From a virus, in the IMG/VR virus record IMGVR_UViG_3300021371_000072, positions 1 to 30,465 of that record: a stretch of DNA of 30,465 nt; one strand, 5' to 3'. The notes beneath the pieces are model-generated. The model saw only the letters and a program-made list of their open reading frames with translations, did no database searches and was not told where the DNA came from. Positions 24,679-30,465 of the stretch are shown one piece after another. Position 1 is the stretch's first letter; each line of letters starts with the position of its first letter. Position numbers and translations under genes: made by a program.

Positions 24679-25072
24679 CTTCTTTGTCAAAGATGAGGTG
24701 TATCAAGAACGTATAGCATTATGTAGGGAATGTGTATATTACTTTAAACCTACAGGTACTTGTAAGGTATGTCTTTGTTTTATGAAAGTAAAAGCTAGGA
24801 TAGGAGTAATGGAATGTCCACAGAAGTATTGGGGTAAGACAACAAAAGTAGAAAGACCTGATGACATACCACAAGAACTAATAGAAGAATGTTTTTTAAT
24901 TTGGGAAGATGTAAAGACAGGAGTAGCAAAAAACGTAACAGTAAAAAAGAAAATGATAGAATTATATAATACTATATATAATGCAAACTATAAAACTACA
25001 AGTAACTGTGGTTCTTGTTTAAATAGTTGCTATCACGGAATAAGACAAATAGTAGAAAAATATAAAACATAA
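24671..25072 (+). CDS. Cys-rich zinc-binding protein
   Basis: Protein of 133 aa with C18, C21, C31, C34, C36 and C49 (CRECVYYF, CKVCLCFMKV, ECPQKYW), plus C113, C116 and C120 (CGSCLNSC). The first group matches a small zinc-finger pattern of the DUF6171 type seen in phages. The central part (51-95) is helical with acidic residues. It is coupled to the sigma-like gene by an 8-nt overlap, so a partner role in transcription is possible but untested. Confidence 0.6.
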   Translation: MSNFFVKDEVYQERIALCRECVYYFKPTGTCKVCLCFMKVKARIGVMECPQKYWGKTTKVERPDDIPQELIEECFLIWEDVKTGVAKNVTVKKKMIELYNTIYNANYKTTSNCGSCLNSCYHGIRQIVEKYKT

Positions 25073-25075
25073 AAG

Positions 25076-25315
25076 ATGAAAAATAAGATACCTGATTATT
25101 ATATAGGAAAGAATTATAAATACGAAGCTAGAAAAGTAATATCAGATTGGGAACTAAACTGGAATGTAGGTAATGCAGTAACATACTTACTAAGAGCAAA
25201 CTTTAAGCATAATTCTCCTGAGGAATGTATAAAGAAAGCTATACACCATTTAGAGTTTGAGTTAGAGGAGTTAGATCAACAGAAGAAAAAAAATGTTAGA
25301 TTAAATCATATATAA
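25076..25315 (+). CDS. DUF3310-like protein
   Basis: Protein of 79 aa. KYEARKVISDWELNWNVGNA, VTYLLRANFK, and the final KKAIHHLEFELEELDQQ give the YExxxVIxxWxLxxxxGNAxxYLxRA pattern of DUF3310, common in phages near nucleotide-metabolism genes. The function is not established. Its stop lies inside the left arm of a long hairpin (25312-25371). Confidence 0.75.
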   Translation: MKNKIPDYYIGKNYKYEARKVISDWELNWNVGNAVTYLLRANFKHNSPEECIKKAIHHLEFELEELDQQKKKNVRLNHI

Positions 25316-25375
25316 AGGAGGGTAGGCATATTGCCATAATAATTATTAAATGTTTTTATACTCTCCTTTATTTTT
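25312..25375 (+). terminator. Long hairpin with internal stem-loop, likely terminator
   Basis: Left arm 25312-25324 pairs with right arm 25359-25371: 13 bp with one G-U pair. The 34-nt loop contains its own small hairpin (GGCA-TAT-TGCC, 25325-25335). TTTTT follows at 25371-25375. The large structured loop is unusual for a simple terminator, so a short structured RNA is also possible. Confidence 0.7.
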
Positions 25376-25387
25376 AAAACAAAAACT

Positions 25388-25624
25388 ATGTTAATATATC
25401 AATGTAATAAATGTGAAATACAAAAAGAACTAAGCAAAGTAACTATGAAAGTAATAGATGGTAAGGTTGTAAACTTAGGAACTGAGTGTTCAAACTGTGG
25501 CGAGTATATGCAAGAGATAGCTAAAGAGTTTAACGGCTTTCCTCAATTACGCAGAACAGAACCATCACTAAGTAAAAGACAAGATAGAATGTGGAAAGAC
25601 ACTAAAGAAAAACTAACAAGCTAA
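25388..25624 (+). CDS. Zinc-ribbon protein
   Basis: Protein of 78 aa with CNKC (6-9) and CSNCG (34-38) as a zinc ribbon, then a conserved-looking FPQLRRTEPSLSKRQD tail. Similar small proteins are frequent in Bacteroidota phages; the function is unknown. It is the first gene after the hairpin at 25312-25375, and its stop overlaps the NinB-like ATG. Confidence 0.65.
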   Translation: MLIYQCNKCEIQKELSKVTMKVIDGKVVNLGTECSNCGEYMQEIAKEFNGFPQLRRTEPSLSKRQDRMWKDTKEKLTS

Positions 25625-26007
25625 TGAAGTTTGTAATACACGATAACAAAGACAAGATGCAATTAGTAAACTATTTAAAAGATATAGAAAGTCCTTACAC
25701 AGTAGATGTAAAGAAACACAGAAACACAAGGTCTAACGTACAGAACAATTACTACTGGAAGTGTATAGTACAAGTATTAGCACAAGAGTTAGGTTACTTT
25801 AATGATGAGATGCACGACATACTAAGAGCAAAGTTTTTAAACGAGTGGGAGATGGTAGAGATAAACAATAAGAAGATAGGACTAAACAAGATAGTAAGTA
25901 CAACATCTCTAAACACAAAAGCATTTGAAGTATATGCAGACCAAATAAGAATATGGGCATTGTCTGATTTAGGGATAAGACTAATGCTACCAAATGAATA
26001 CAAATGA
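25624..26007 (+). CDS. ninB: NinB-like recombination mediator
   Basis: Protein of 127 aa. The pattern RNTRSNVQNNYYWKCIVQVL, MHDILRAKFLNEWE, TTSLNTKAFEVYADQIRIWA and LGIRLMLPNEYK follows lambda NinB (Orf), which binds ssDNA and helps load recombination proteins. It fits with the NinG-like gene upstream and an SSB-like protein. The stop overlaps the next methyltransferase start by 4 nt. Confidence 0.8.
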   Translation: MKFVIHDNKDKMQLVNYLKDIESPYTVDVKKHRNTRSNVQNNYYWKCIVQVLAQELGYFNDEMHDILRAKFLNEWEMVEINNKKIGLNKIVSTTSLNTKAFEVYADQIRIWALSDLGIRLMLPNEYK

Positions 26008-26612
26008 AGATATTAAATTTATACGCAGGAATAGGTGGTAATCGTAGCTTATGGGGTAATAAGCACGAAATAACATCCGTTGAACATAATGAAAGCATTT
26101 CTAAAATTTATCAAGATTTATATCCTAATGATAAAGTAATAGTAGCTGATGCACATTTATATTTACAAGATAACTTTAAAGACTATGATTTTATTTGGAG
26201 TAGTCCACCTTGCCCTTCACACTCAAGAATGAGATTTAAAGCATATTGTAATGGTAAAGGAAAGGCATTATTTCCTGATATGAAACTTTATGAAGAAATA
26301 CTTTTTTTACAACAATATACTAAAAATACTAATATTAAATATGTTGTAGAAAATGTCAAAGGTTGGTATAAGCCATTAGTTGAACCACAAAATATGGGTA
26401 GGCACTATATATGGTCTAATTTCAAAATACCAAATATTAAAATTAAAAGCAATTCTACAGGTAATAATAAAGGTATGACATTACAAAAGAAAATGCAACT
26501 TAAAGGTTATGATATAAAAGAATGGCATAACTACAAAGGAGATAAAAGAACTTTAATAAATAATTGCGTTGAAAAACAAATAGGAATAGAAATATTAAAT
26601 GCTATCAAATGA
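26004..26612 (+). CDS. Short C5-cytosine methyltransferase-like protein 2
   Basis: Protein of 202 aa. Motif I is LNLYAGIGGN (4-13), motif IV is WSSPPCPSHS (65-74, Cys70), and motif VI is VVENVKG (114-120). A GRHYIWSNF block (about 132-141) is in the place of the later structural motifs. It shares size and layout with the first copy but not flanking sequence (PPCPSHS against PPCTTYS), so the two may recognise different sites. The ATCAAA of late motif P1 lies inside its last codons. Confidence 0.75.
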   Translation: MKILNLYAGIGGNRSLWGNKHEITSVEHNESISKIYQDLYPNDKVIVADAHLYLQDNFKDYDFIWSSPPCPSHSRMRFKAYCNGKGKALFPDMKLYEEILFLQQYTKNTNIKYVVENVKGWYKPLVEPQNMGRHYIWSNFKIPNIKIKSNSTGNNKGMTLQKKMQLKGYDIKEWHNYKGDKRTLINNCVEKQIGIEILNAIK

Positions 26613-26635
26613 ATATCAATAATTTCTATTATATA
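26604..26635 (+). promoter_or_regulatory. Late-promoter motif P1 (ATCAAA-N17-TATTATATA)
   Basis: ATCAAA at 26604-26609 and TTCTATTATATA at 26624-26635, with a 17-nt spacer. It lies in the only gap before the terminase genes; the small terminase ATG is 32 nt downstream. A 14-codon frame (ATG 26609) passes through it but is probably incidental. Confidence 0.75.
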
Positions 26636-26667
26636 AAAGAATCAGTTAACTAATTTAAACTAATTAT

Positions 26668-26940
26668 ATGGATGGCAGAATAAACAATAAAGGTACAAAA
26701 GGAAACAAAGGTGGTAGACCATCTAAAGCAGAAGAACAAAAGCTAATAGAAAACCTTACACCTATGAACGCAGATGCTTTAAAGTCTTTACAGATAGGTC
26801 TAAAGAATAAAGAACAATGGGCAGTTAAATTATTCTTTGAGTACTTCTATGGTAAACCACAACAGAGAGTTGATGTTACGAGTAATAGCGAAACACTAAA
26901 CATACCTATAATAAACTTTGTTGAATCCGAAACTGAATAA
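26668..26940 (+). CDS. Terminase small subunit-like protein
   Basis: Protein of 90 aa. The GNKGGRPSKAEEQKLIENL start and the LFFEYFYGKPQQRV block match small terminase-like proteins found ahead of TerL in Bacteroidota phages. It would bind phage DNA and start packaging. It overlaps TerL by 23 nt, in a different frame. It is shorter than many small terminases, with no separate oligomerisation domain visible. Confidence 0.7.
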   Translation: MDGRINNKGTKGNKGGRPSKAEEQKLIENLTPMNADALKSLQIGLKNKEQWAVKLFFEYFYGKPQQRVDVTSNSETLNIPIINFVESETE

Positions 26941-28129
26941 AAAATATAGTGCATTATTTTCATCTAACTGTAGATACTATATAATTACAGGTGGTAGAGG
27001 ATCAGGTAAGTCCTATGCAGTTACAGTATTTCTAACATTACTTACAATGACACAAGGTATAAGAGTGTTGTTTACAAGATACACTATGGTATCTGCTCAC
27101 TTATCTATTATACCTGAGTTCTTAGAAAAGATAGGACTATTAGGATTTGATTCTATATTTAGCATTAACAAGTCAGAGGTAGTCAATACATCAACAAAGA
27201 GTGATATACTATTTAGAGGTATAAAGACATCATCAGGAAACCAAACTGCTTCTCTTAAGTCATTACAAGGCATATCGTGTTGGGTACTTGATGAAGCAGA
27301 AGAACTTATAGATGAAAATATATTTGACACTATAGACCTTAGTATAAGACAGAAAAGCATACAGAATAGAATTATACTTGTCTTAAATCCAGTAACAAAA
27401 GAACATTGGATATATAAACGATTCTTTGAGGAGAGAGGGGTTAGGGATGGTTTTAACGGCATTAAAGACAATGTCTGCTATATACACTCCACATACTTAG
27501 ATAATAAAGCTAACCTATCTAAAAGTTTCTTAGAAAGGATATATAGATTAAAAGACATTAACTTTAAAAAGTATCAACATAAGATTTTAGGAGGTTGGTT
27601 AGATAAAGCAGAGGGTGTAGTATTTGATAACTGGACAATAGGAGAATTTAATCCTGATAACTTACAGACATCTTGTGGAATGGACTTTGGTTTTTCTGTT
27701 GATCCTGATAGTCTTACTGAGGTTGCTATAGACAAAAAGAAAATGAAGATATATATCAAAGAGCATATATATCGTAATGGTTTAAAATCACACGAGTTAG
27801 CTAAGATAGTATTAGCAAAGGTAGAGAACAAACTAATTATAGCAGATAGTGCAGAACCTAGACTGATAGAAGATTTAAGACATTTAGGAGTAAACATAAA
27901 GCCAGTAAAGAAAGGAACTATAGAAAGTGGTGTAACTCGTATGCAAGATTATCAGTTAGTAGTTACTTCTGAATCAACAAACATAATTAAAGAGTTAAAC
28001 AACTATGTCTATGCAGATAAAGGAAGCAAGTTATATGTAGATAGTTATAACCACGCAATAGATGGTATTAGGTATAACGTAATATATCACTTAGACAATC
28101 CAAACGCAGGTAGGTATTTTGTTCAATAA
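26918..28129 (+). CDS. terL: Terminase large subunit
   Basis: Protein of 403 aa. Walker A is GGRGSGKS (25-32), Walker B is WVLDEAEE (122-129), and the coupling motif is VLNPVT (155-160). The nuclease residues are Asp256 in CGMDFGFS, Asp310 in IIADSAEP and Asp382 in HAIDGIRY, so ATPase motor and RNase H-like nuclease are both complete. It belongs to the Terminase_3 type. The start is TTG at 26918 (a second TTG follows at once); no ATG lies before Walker A in this frame. It cuts and pumps genomic DNA into the head through the portal. Confidence 0.93.
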   Translation: MLNPKLNKKYSALFSSNCRYYIITGGRGSGKSYAVTVFLTLLTMTQGIRVLFTRYTMVSAHLSIIPEFLEKIGLLGFDSIFSINKSEVVNTSTKSDILFRGIKTSSGNQTASLKSLQGISCWVLDEAEELIDENIFDTIDLSIRQKSIQNRIILVLNPVTKEHWIYKRFFEERGVRDGFNGIKDNVCYIHSTYLDNKANLSKSFLERIYRLKDINFKKYQHKILGGWLDKAEGVVFDNWTIGEFNPDNLQTSCGMDFGFSVDPDSLTEVAIDKKKMKIYIKEHIYRNGLKSHELAKIVLAKVENKLIIADSAEPRLIEDLRHLGVNIKPVKKGTIESGVTRMQDYQLVVTSESTNIIKELNNYVYADKGSKLYVDSYNHAIDGIRYNVIYHLDNPNAGRYFVQ

Positions 28130-28131
28130 GA

Positions 28132-28160
28132 AAAGGTGCAACTATGAAAGCTACACCTTT
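28132..28160 (+). terminator. Weak hairpin after terminase
   Basis: AAAGGTG (28132-28138) pairs with CACCTTT (28154-28160), with a 15-nt loop. No T-run follows, so termination would be partial. It lies just after TerL and ahead of late motif P2. A 20-codon frame from 28144 overlaps it but shows no coding features. Confidence 0.35.
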
Positions 28161-28202
28161 AACTAAACAAAAACTAATTGAAAACTCAGCAAATGTACGA
28201 TT

Positions 28203-28234
28203 TTAAACTAAATAACAATAAATTCTATTATATA
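28203..28234 (+). promoter_or_regulatory. Late-promoter motif P2 (degenerate -35, TATTATATA)
   Basis: TTCTATTATATA at 28223-28234 is identical to the other copies. The upstream element is degenerate (TTTAAA at 28202-28207, within one base of the expected place). The motif ends 2 nt before the ATG of the tail chaperone. With TATTAT at 28226-28231 the start site would fall on or near that ATG, which suggests a leaderless or nearly leaderless mRNA. Confidence 0.6.
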
Positions 28235-28236
28235 TT

Positions 28237-28881
28237 ATGCAGGTAAACATTAAGAAAGATGGTAAGCAAAACACTTACAATCTAATTAACAGTTGGGATG
28301 ATGTAACACTTGACAAATGGGCTAAACTTATAGATAGTAAAAGTAAGTCAAAGACCAAAGAAGCATTAGATACAATTAGCTTGTTATCTGATATACCTAG
28401 AAAACTCGTAAAAGAGTTGAGTATAAATGATGTATCTAATATCTTAAACAGAGTAGCTGCGTTGCAGAACAAAGCTAGTAGTAGGTTAAAAAGAATAATA
28501 AAGGTAGATGATGTAGAGTACGGCTTTCATCCTGATCTATCAGAAATTACTCTTGGAGAATATGCAGATATTGAAACCTACATACAAAACGGAATGGAAA
28601 AGAACTTAGCTAAGTTAATGGCAGTTCTTTACAGACCAGTAGTAGAGAAGAATGGTAAATACTATTCTATAGAGAAATATAATGGTAGTGGTGTACGGAT
28701 GAGAGCAGAGAAGTTTAAGAAGATGAAAGCAGCAGATGTAAATAGTTCATTGGTTTTTTTTTGGACTTTAGGCAACGAACTATCGACAATTTTGCCGTTG
28801 TATTTGATGGAACGGATGGAGGAAGTGAAACAATCACTACTGATGAAAAGTTCGCAACAAAGTGGTCTTGGTTCGGAGTGA
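28237..28881 (+). CDS. Tail assembly chaperone (gpG-like), with programmed -1 frameshift
   Basis: Protein of 214 aa in the main frame. It is helical and charged, with blocks LINSWDDVTLDKWAKLIDSK, FHPDLSEITLGEYADIETYI and LAKLMAVLYRPVVEKNGKYY, a pattern I associate with tail chaperones of Flavobacteriia phages. Codons 173-175 (GTT TTT TTT) carry a T TTT TTT heptamer at 28755-28761. A -1 slip there continues into the overlapping frame to 29006 and gives a 256-aa fusion. This matches lambda gpG/gpGT, where the longer form helps load the tail tube onto the tape measure. The main-frame tail after the slip site is 39 aa. Confidence 0.75.
   Translation: MQVNIKKDGKQNTYNLINSWDDVTLDKWAKLIDSKSKSKTKEALDTISLLSDIPRKLVKELSINDVSNILNRVAALQNKASSRLKRIIKVDDVEYGFHPDLSEITLGEYADIETYIQNGMEKNLAKLMAVLYRPVVEKNGKYYSIEKYNGSGVRMRAEKFKKMKAADVNSSLVFFWTLGNELSTILPLYLMERMEEVKQSLLMKSSQQSGLGSE
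28755..28800 (+). other. Candidate programmed -1 ribosomal frameshift site
   Basis: Slippery heptamer T TTT TTT at 28755-28761 in phase with the chaperone frame, inside a run of nine T (28754-28762). About 9-11 nt downstream, GGCAA (28771-28775) can pair with TTGCC (28792-28796), or CAACG (28773-28777) with CGTTG (28796-28800), either of which could stimulate slippage. The open -1 frame starts at exactly this point (TTG 28761). Confidence 0.75.
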
Positions 28882-29006
28882 TGTATAATTTGACAGGAGG
28901 TAGTATAGTAAACTTAGAGAGAATAACTAAATTAAGTTTATATGAATGTTTAACTTGGCTTACTTATGAGGTTGATTTAAACGAAACAAAAAAGGTTAAA
29001 AGATGA
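28761..29006 (+). CDS. Frameshift extension of tail chaperone (gpT-like part)
   Basis: Eighty-one codons in the -1 frame, overlapping the chaperone by 121 nt. It has no good start of its own; the first codon, TTG, lies in the slippery T-run. The segment KWSWFGVMYNLTGGSIVNLE and ITKLSLYECLTWLTYEVD looks like the second domain of tail chaperones (a Trp-rich helix followed by LxxCLxxLxYE). It is probably made only as a fusion with residues 1-175 of the chaperone. The stop overlaps the next ATG by 4 nt. Confidence 0.7.
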   Translation: MDFRQRTIDNFAVVFDGTDGGSETITTDEKFATKWSWFGVMYNLTGGSIVNLERITKLSLYECLTWLTYEVDLNETKKVKR

Positions 29007-29497
29007 CACATTTTAAGAATTACAATAATACAATAGATACCTTAAAACAATTAGGAGCTAATCAGTTACAAATAAAAACTGTAACTACTGGAGACATATA
29101 CGAGATAGACTTAGAGAAGAATACTTTATATCCTTTAATGCACATCAATCCTGTTAATGCAGTAGCACAGAATAATCAAATGACTTTAAACTTTCAAGTG
29201 TTTATTATGGACTTAGTATTTCCTGATGAAAGTAATGAACAAGAAGTTCTGTCTGATTGTCTTAGTATTTGTAATGACTTAATAGGTACACTAAAGAACG
29301 GAGAGAGTTTGTACTTGTCTAACGCAGATCAAGGAGAAAGTCCTGCATACTTTACAGAGGGAGATATAACAATAGAACCATTTACAGAACGATTTGACAA
29401 CTCAGTAAGTGGTTGGGTGTTTACACTACCAATAGTAATAGAGAACGACTACAACACTTGTATAGCACCACAACTAACAACATACGCAGGTAAATAA
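29003..29497 (+). CDS. Virion protein, candidate tail terminator or head-tail joining
   Basis: Protein of 164 aa with mixed alpha/beta character. Blocks are YPLMHINPVNAVAQNNQMTL, VFIMDLVFPDESNEQEVLSD and FTERFDNSVSGWVFTLPIVI, ending NDYNTCIAP. Similar proteins occur between chaperone and tail completion genes in Bacteroidota phages. The size and fold pattern would suit a tail terminator. It is coupled to the chaperone by a 4-nt overlap. The role is inferred. Confidence 0.5.
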   Translation: MTHFKNYNNTIDTLKQLGANQLQIKTVTTGDIYEIDLEKNTLYPLMHINPVNAVAQNNQMTLNFQVFIMDLVFPDESNEQEVLSDCLSICNDLIGTLKNGESLYLSNADQGESPAYFTEGDITIEPFTERFDNSVSGWVFTLPIVIENDYNTCIAPQLTTYAGK

Positions 29498-29565
29498 TGT
29501 TTAAAATAAAAATAGGAAAATTAACAATACAACTAATACCACCAAAGATAAGTTATGAATTATGA
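29497..29565 (+). CDS. Possible 22-aa peptide between tail genes
   Basis: ATG in a TAATG overlap with the preceding stop; the stop lies 11 nt into the next gene. The product (MFKIKIGKLTIQLIPPKISY plus two residues) is basic and hydrophobic. The coupled start and the filling of a 57-nt gap favour expression; the very short length argues against. It may be the remnant of a longer gene. Confidence 0.35.
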   Translation: MFKIKIGKLTIQLIPPKISYEL

Positions 29566-29902
29566 AGATGTAATAGAGAAGCTAGAAGAAATAAGCATAA
29601 ACTTTGAAAGCTATAATGACTATCCTGATAGTGCTAGTAACAATGCTAAAAGAGCAATAGAATGGAAAGAGGAGAACGGAAGTGATTGTGGTACTAGAGT
29701 TGGTTGGACAAGAGCAGGACAATTAGCAAGAAAAGAAAATATAAGTAGAGATACTATAGCAAGGATGGCTTCATTTAAAAGACATCAACAAAATAAAGAT
29801 GTACCTTACTCAGAGGGTTGTGGAGGTATTATGTGGGATGCTTGGGGTGGAACTTCAGGAATAGAATGGGCAATTAATAAATTAAAACAAATAGATAAAT
29901 AA
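29555..29902 (+). CDS. Phage protein with conserved Cys/Gly/Trp domain
   Basis: Protein of 115 aa. The blocks YPDSASNNAKRAIEWKEENG, DCGTRVGWTRAGQLARKENI, RDTIARMASFKRHQ, SEGCGGIMWDAWGG and IEWAINKLKQ form a domain I recall from Bacteroidota phages, often fused to protease or portal proteins and here standing alone in the tail region. Its function is unknown. The precise arrangement of Cys, Gly and Trp suggests a compact functional domain rather than a scaffold. Confidence 0.6.
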   Translation: MNYEDVIEKLEEISINFESYNDYPDSASNNAKRAIEWKEENGSDCGTRVGWTRAGQLARKENISRDTIARMASFKRHQQNKDVPYSEGCGGIMWDAWGGTSGIEWAINKLKQIDK

Positions 29903-29904
29903 TT

Positions 29905-30348
29905 ATGGCAGATTTAACAACAACCTTATCTGAATCAGTAACACTAAATGGTGCAGTAAGAGGTACAACAAACACAGTAACAACTACAGGAATTAATAAC
30001 GTATATGAAAGAATTGTAACTTGTACTATAGATGAAACAACACATCTAGCAACTTTTGATTCTGATTCTTTTGGTTCAGCAGTTCAGATAGATAAAGAAG
30101 ATGTTAGATATATTAGAGTAACTAATCTTGATGCTACTGACAGTTTAGAATTAGCAGTAGTTGGTGCAGCTACTAATTATCAAGTATTACTAAAAGCAGG
30201 TCAATCACATATACTATGTGCAGCAGAAGATGTTATGTTAGCAGAAGCTGATACATCTCCTAGCTTTGGCACTATGGCTGACTTAACAAGCATACAAGTA
30301 CACCCTGTTGCTACATTAGATGTAGAGATATTTGTAGCTAGTGTGTAA
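29905..30348 (+). CDS. Beta-rich virion structural protein
   Basis: Protein of 147 aa, nearly all predicted beta strands (SESVTLNGAVRGTTNTVTTT, DVRYIRVTNLDATDSLELAV, LTSIQVHPVATLDVEIFVAS), with no Cys cluster and no membrane segment. It lies 2 nt after the preceding gene and its stop overlaps the gp10-like start. A tail tube or tail-associated protein is possible; if this is the tube, the protein at 10010 would be something else. No named family is recognised. Confidence 0.5.
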   Translation: MADLTTTLSESVTLNGAVRGTTNTVTTTGINNVYERIVTCTIDETTHLATFDSDSFGSAVQIDKEDVRYIRVTNLDATDSLELAVVGAATNYQVLLKAGQSHILCAAEDVMLAEADTSPSFGTMADLTSIQVHPVATLDVEIFVASV

Positions 30349-30465
30349 TGATAGCATTAGAACGATACTTAAATAGTTTCGGTAAGAGTGTTGTCAATAA
30401 AGCTAAAGGAATACTAAAAAGAAAAAAAAAGGTAGTATCAGGTAAAATTCTTAATAGTATATCTT
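30321..30465. repeat. Terminal direct repeat, right copy (circular overlap)
   Basis: Copy of positions 1-145 with a single difference at 30447 (A instead of C). Joining the copies restores the TAATG coupling between the beta-rich structural protein and the gp10-like gene. Confidence 0.93.
30348..30465 (+). CDS. Partial second copy of the gp10-like gene start
   Basis: The first 39 codons of the gene at 28-549, present again because of the circular overlap. Codon 34 is ATT (Ile) here and CTT (Leu) in the left copy. It is not a separate gene. Confidence 0.9.
   Translation, partial: MIALERYLNSFGKSVVNKAKGILKRKKKVVSGKILNSIS

Noticed and set aside
26609-26653. A 14-codon frame from ATG 26609 through late motif P1, and a 17-codon frame through P2, both encoding FYYI
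   Set aside because: The shared peptide follows from the shared DNA motif; the other three copies have no open frame there, so a promoter explains the conservation better.
1-30465. Temperate phage: integrase, repressor, attachment site
   Set aside because: No integrase or CI-like repressor was found, and the terminal repeat is assembly overlap rather than an att site. tRNA genes and CRISPR arrays were also looked for and not seen; the gaps are too short to hold them.

Overview
This window is a complete, strongly AT-rich tailed-phage genome, most likely of a siphovirus infecting a Bacteroidota (Flavobacteriia-type) host. The last 145 bases (30321-30465) repeat the first 145 with one mismatch, so the sequence closes into a circle of 30,320 bp. 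All recognisable genes lie on the + strand, packed with 1-4 nt overlaps. The host guess rests on the lack of GGAGG-type ribosome binding sites, a Bacteroidota-style promoter (TTTG, then TATATTTG) ahead of the replication genes, and protein families typical of Bacteroidota phages: an XkdF-like protease, portal with Cys/His-rich extension, DUF6712-like connector, CBM/LamG fibres and a DUF3310-like protein.

Layout, reading round the circle from the replication region. (1) 19.5-21.9 kb: promoter region, then a small membrane protein, a Cys-rich protein, an SSB-like protein with a DDLPF tail, a DnaA domain IV-like protein and a winged-helix replication protein. (2) 21.9-26.6 kb: two short C5-cytosine-methyltransferase-like enzymes, an HTH protein, NinG and NinB recombination proteins, a sigma-70-like factor and several zinc-ribbon proteins. 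(3) 26.6-30.3 kb: terminase small and large subunits, a tail-assembly chaperone with an apparent programmed -1 frameshift, and head-tail/tail completion proteins. (4) 0-7 kb: tail completion, baseplate/tip proteins and the tape measure. (5) 7-11.4 kb: prohead protease, scaffold, major capsid protein and a tube-like protein. (6) 11.4-17.9 kb: two tandem paralogous fibres, portal and connector. (7) 17.9-19.5 kb: lysis (holin-like proteins and an M15 peptidase) and a metallophosphoesterase.

The most interesting system is a candidate phage-specific late promoter. The bipartite motif ATCAAA - 17 bp - TATTATATA (fuller form TTCTATTATATA) occurs five times, each time just upstream of a structural transcription unit (terminase, tail, protease, scaffold/capsid, accessory/fibre/portal). 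Four of the five have identical spacing. The motif differs from the host-type promoter in front of the replication genes, and the phage encodes a sigma-70-like protein (24115-24678) that could recognise it. The second strong signal is a T TTT TTT slippery heptamer at 28755-28761, exactly where a -1 shift joins two overlapping ORFs in the lambda gpG/gpGT manner. I saw no integrase, repressor, tRNA, CRISPR or transposon. The phage therefore looks virulent and depends on the host for polymerase, primase and replicative helicase.
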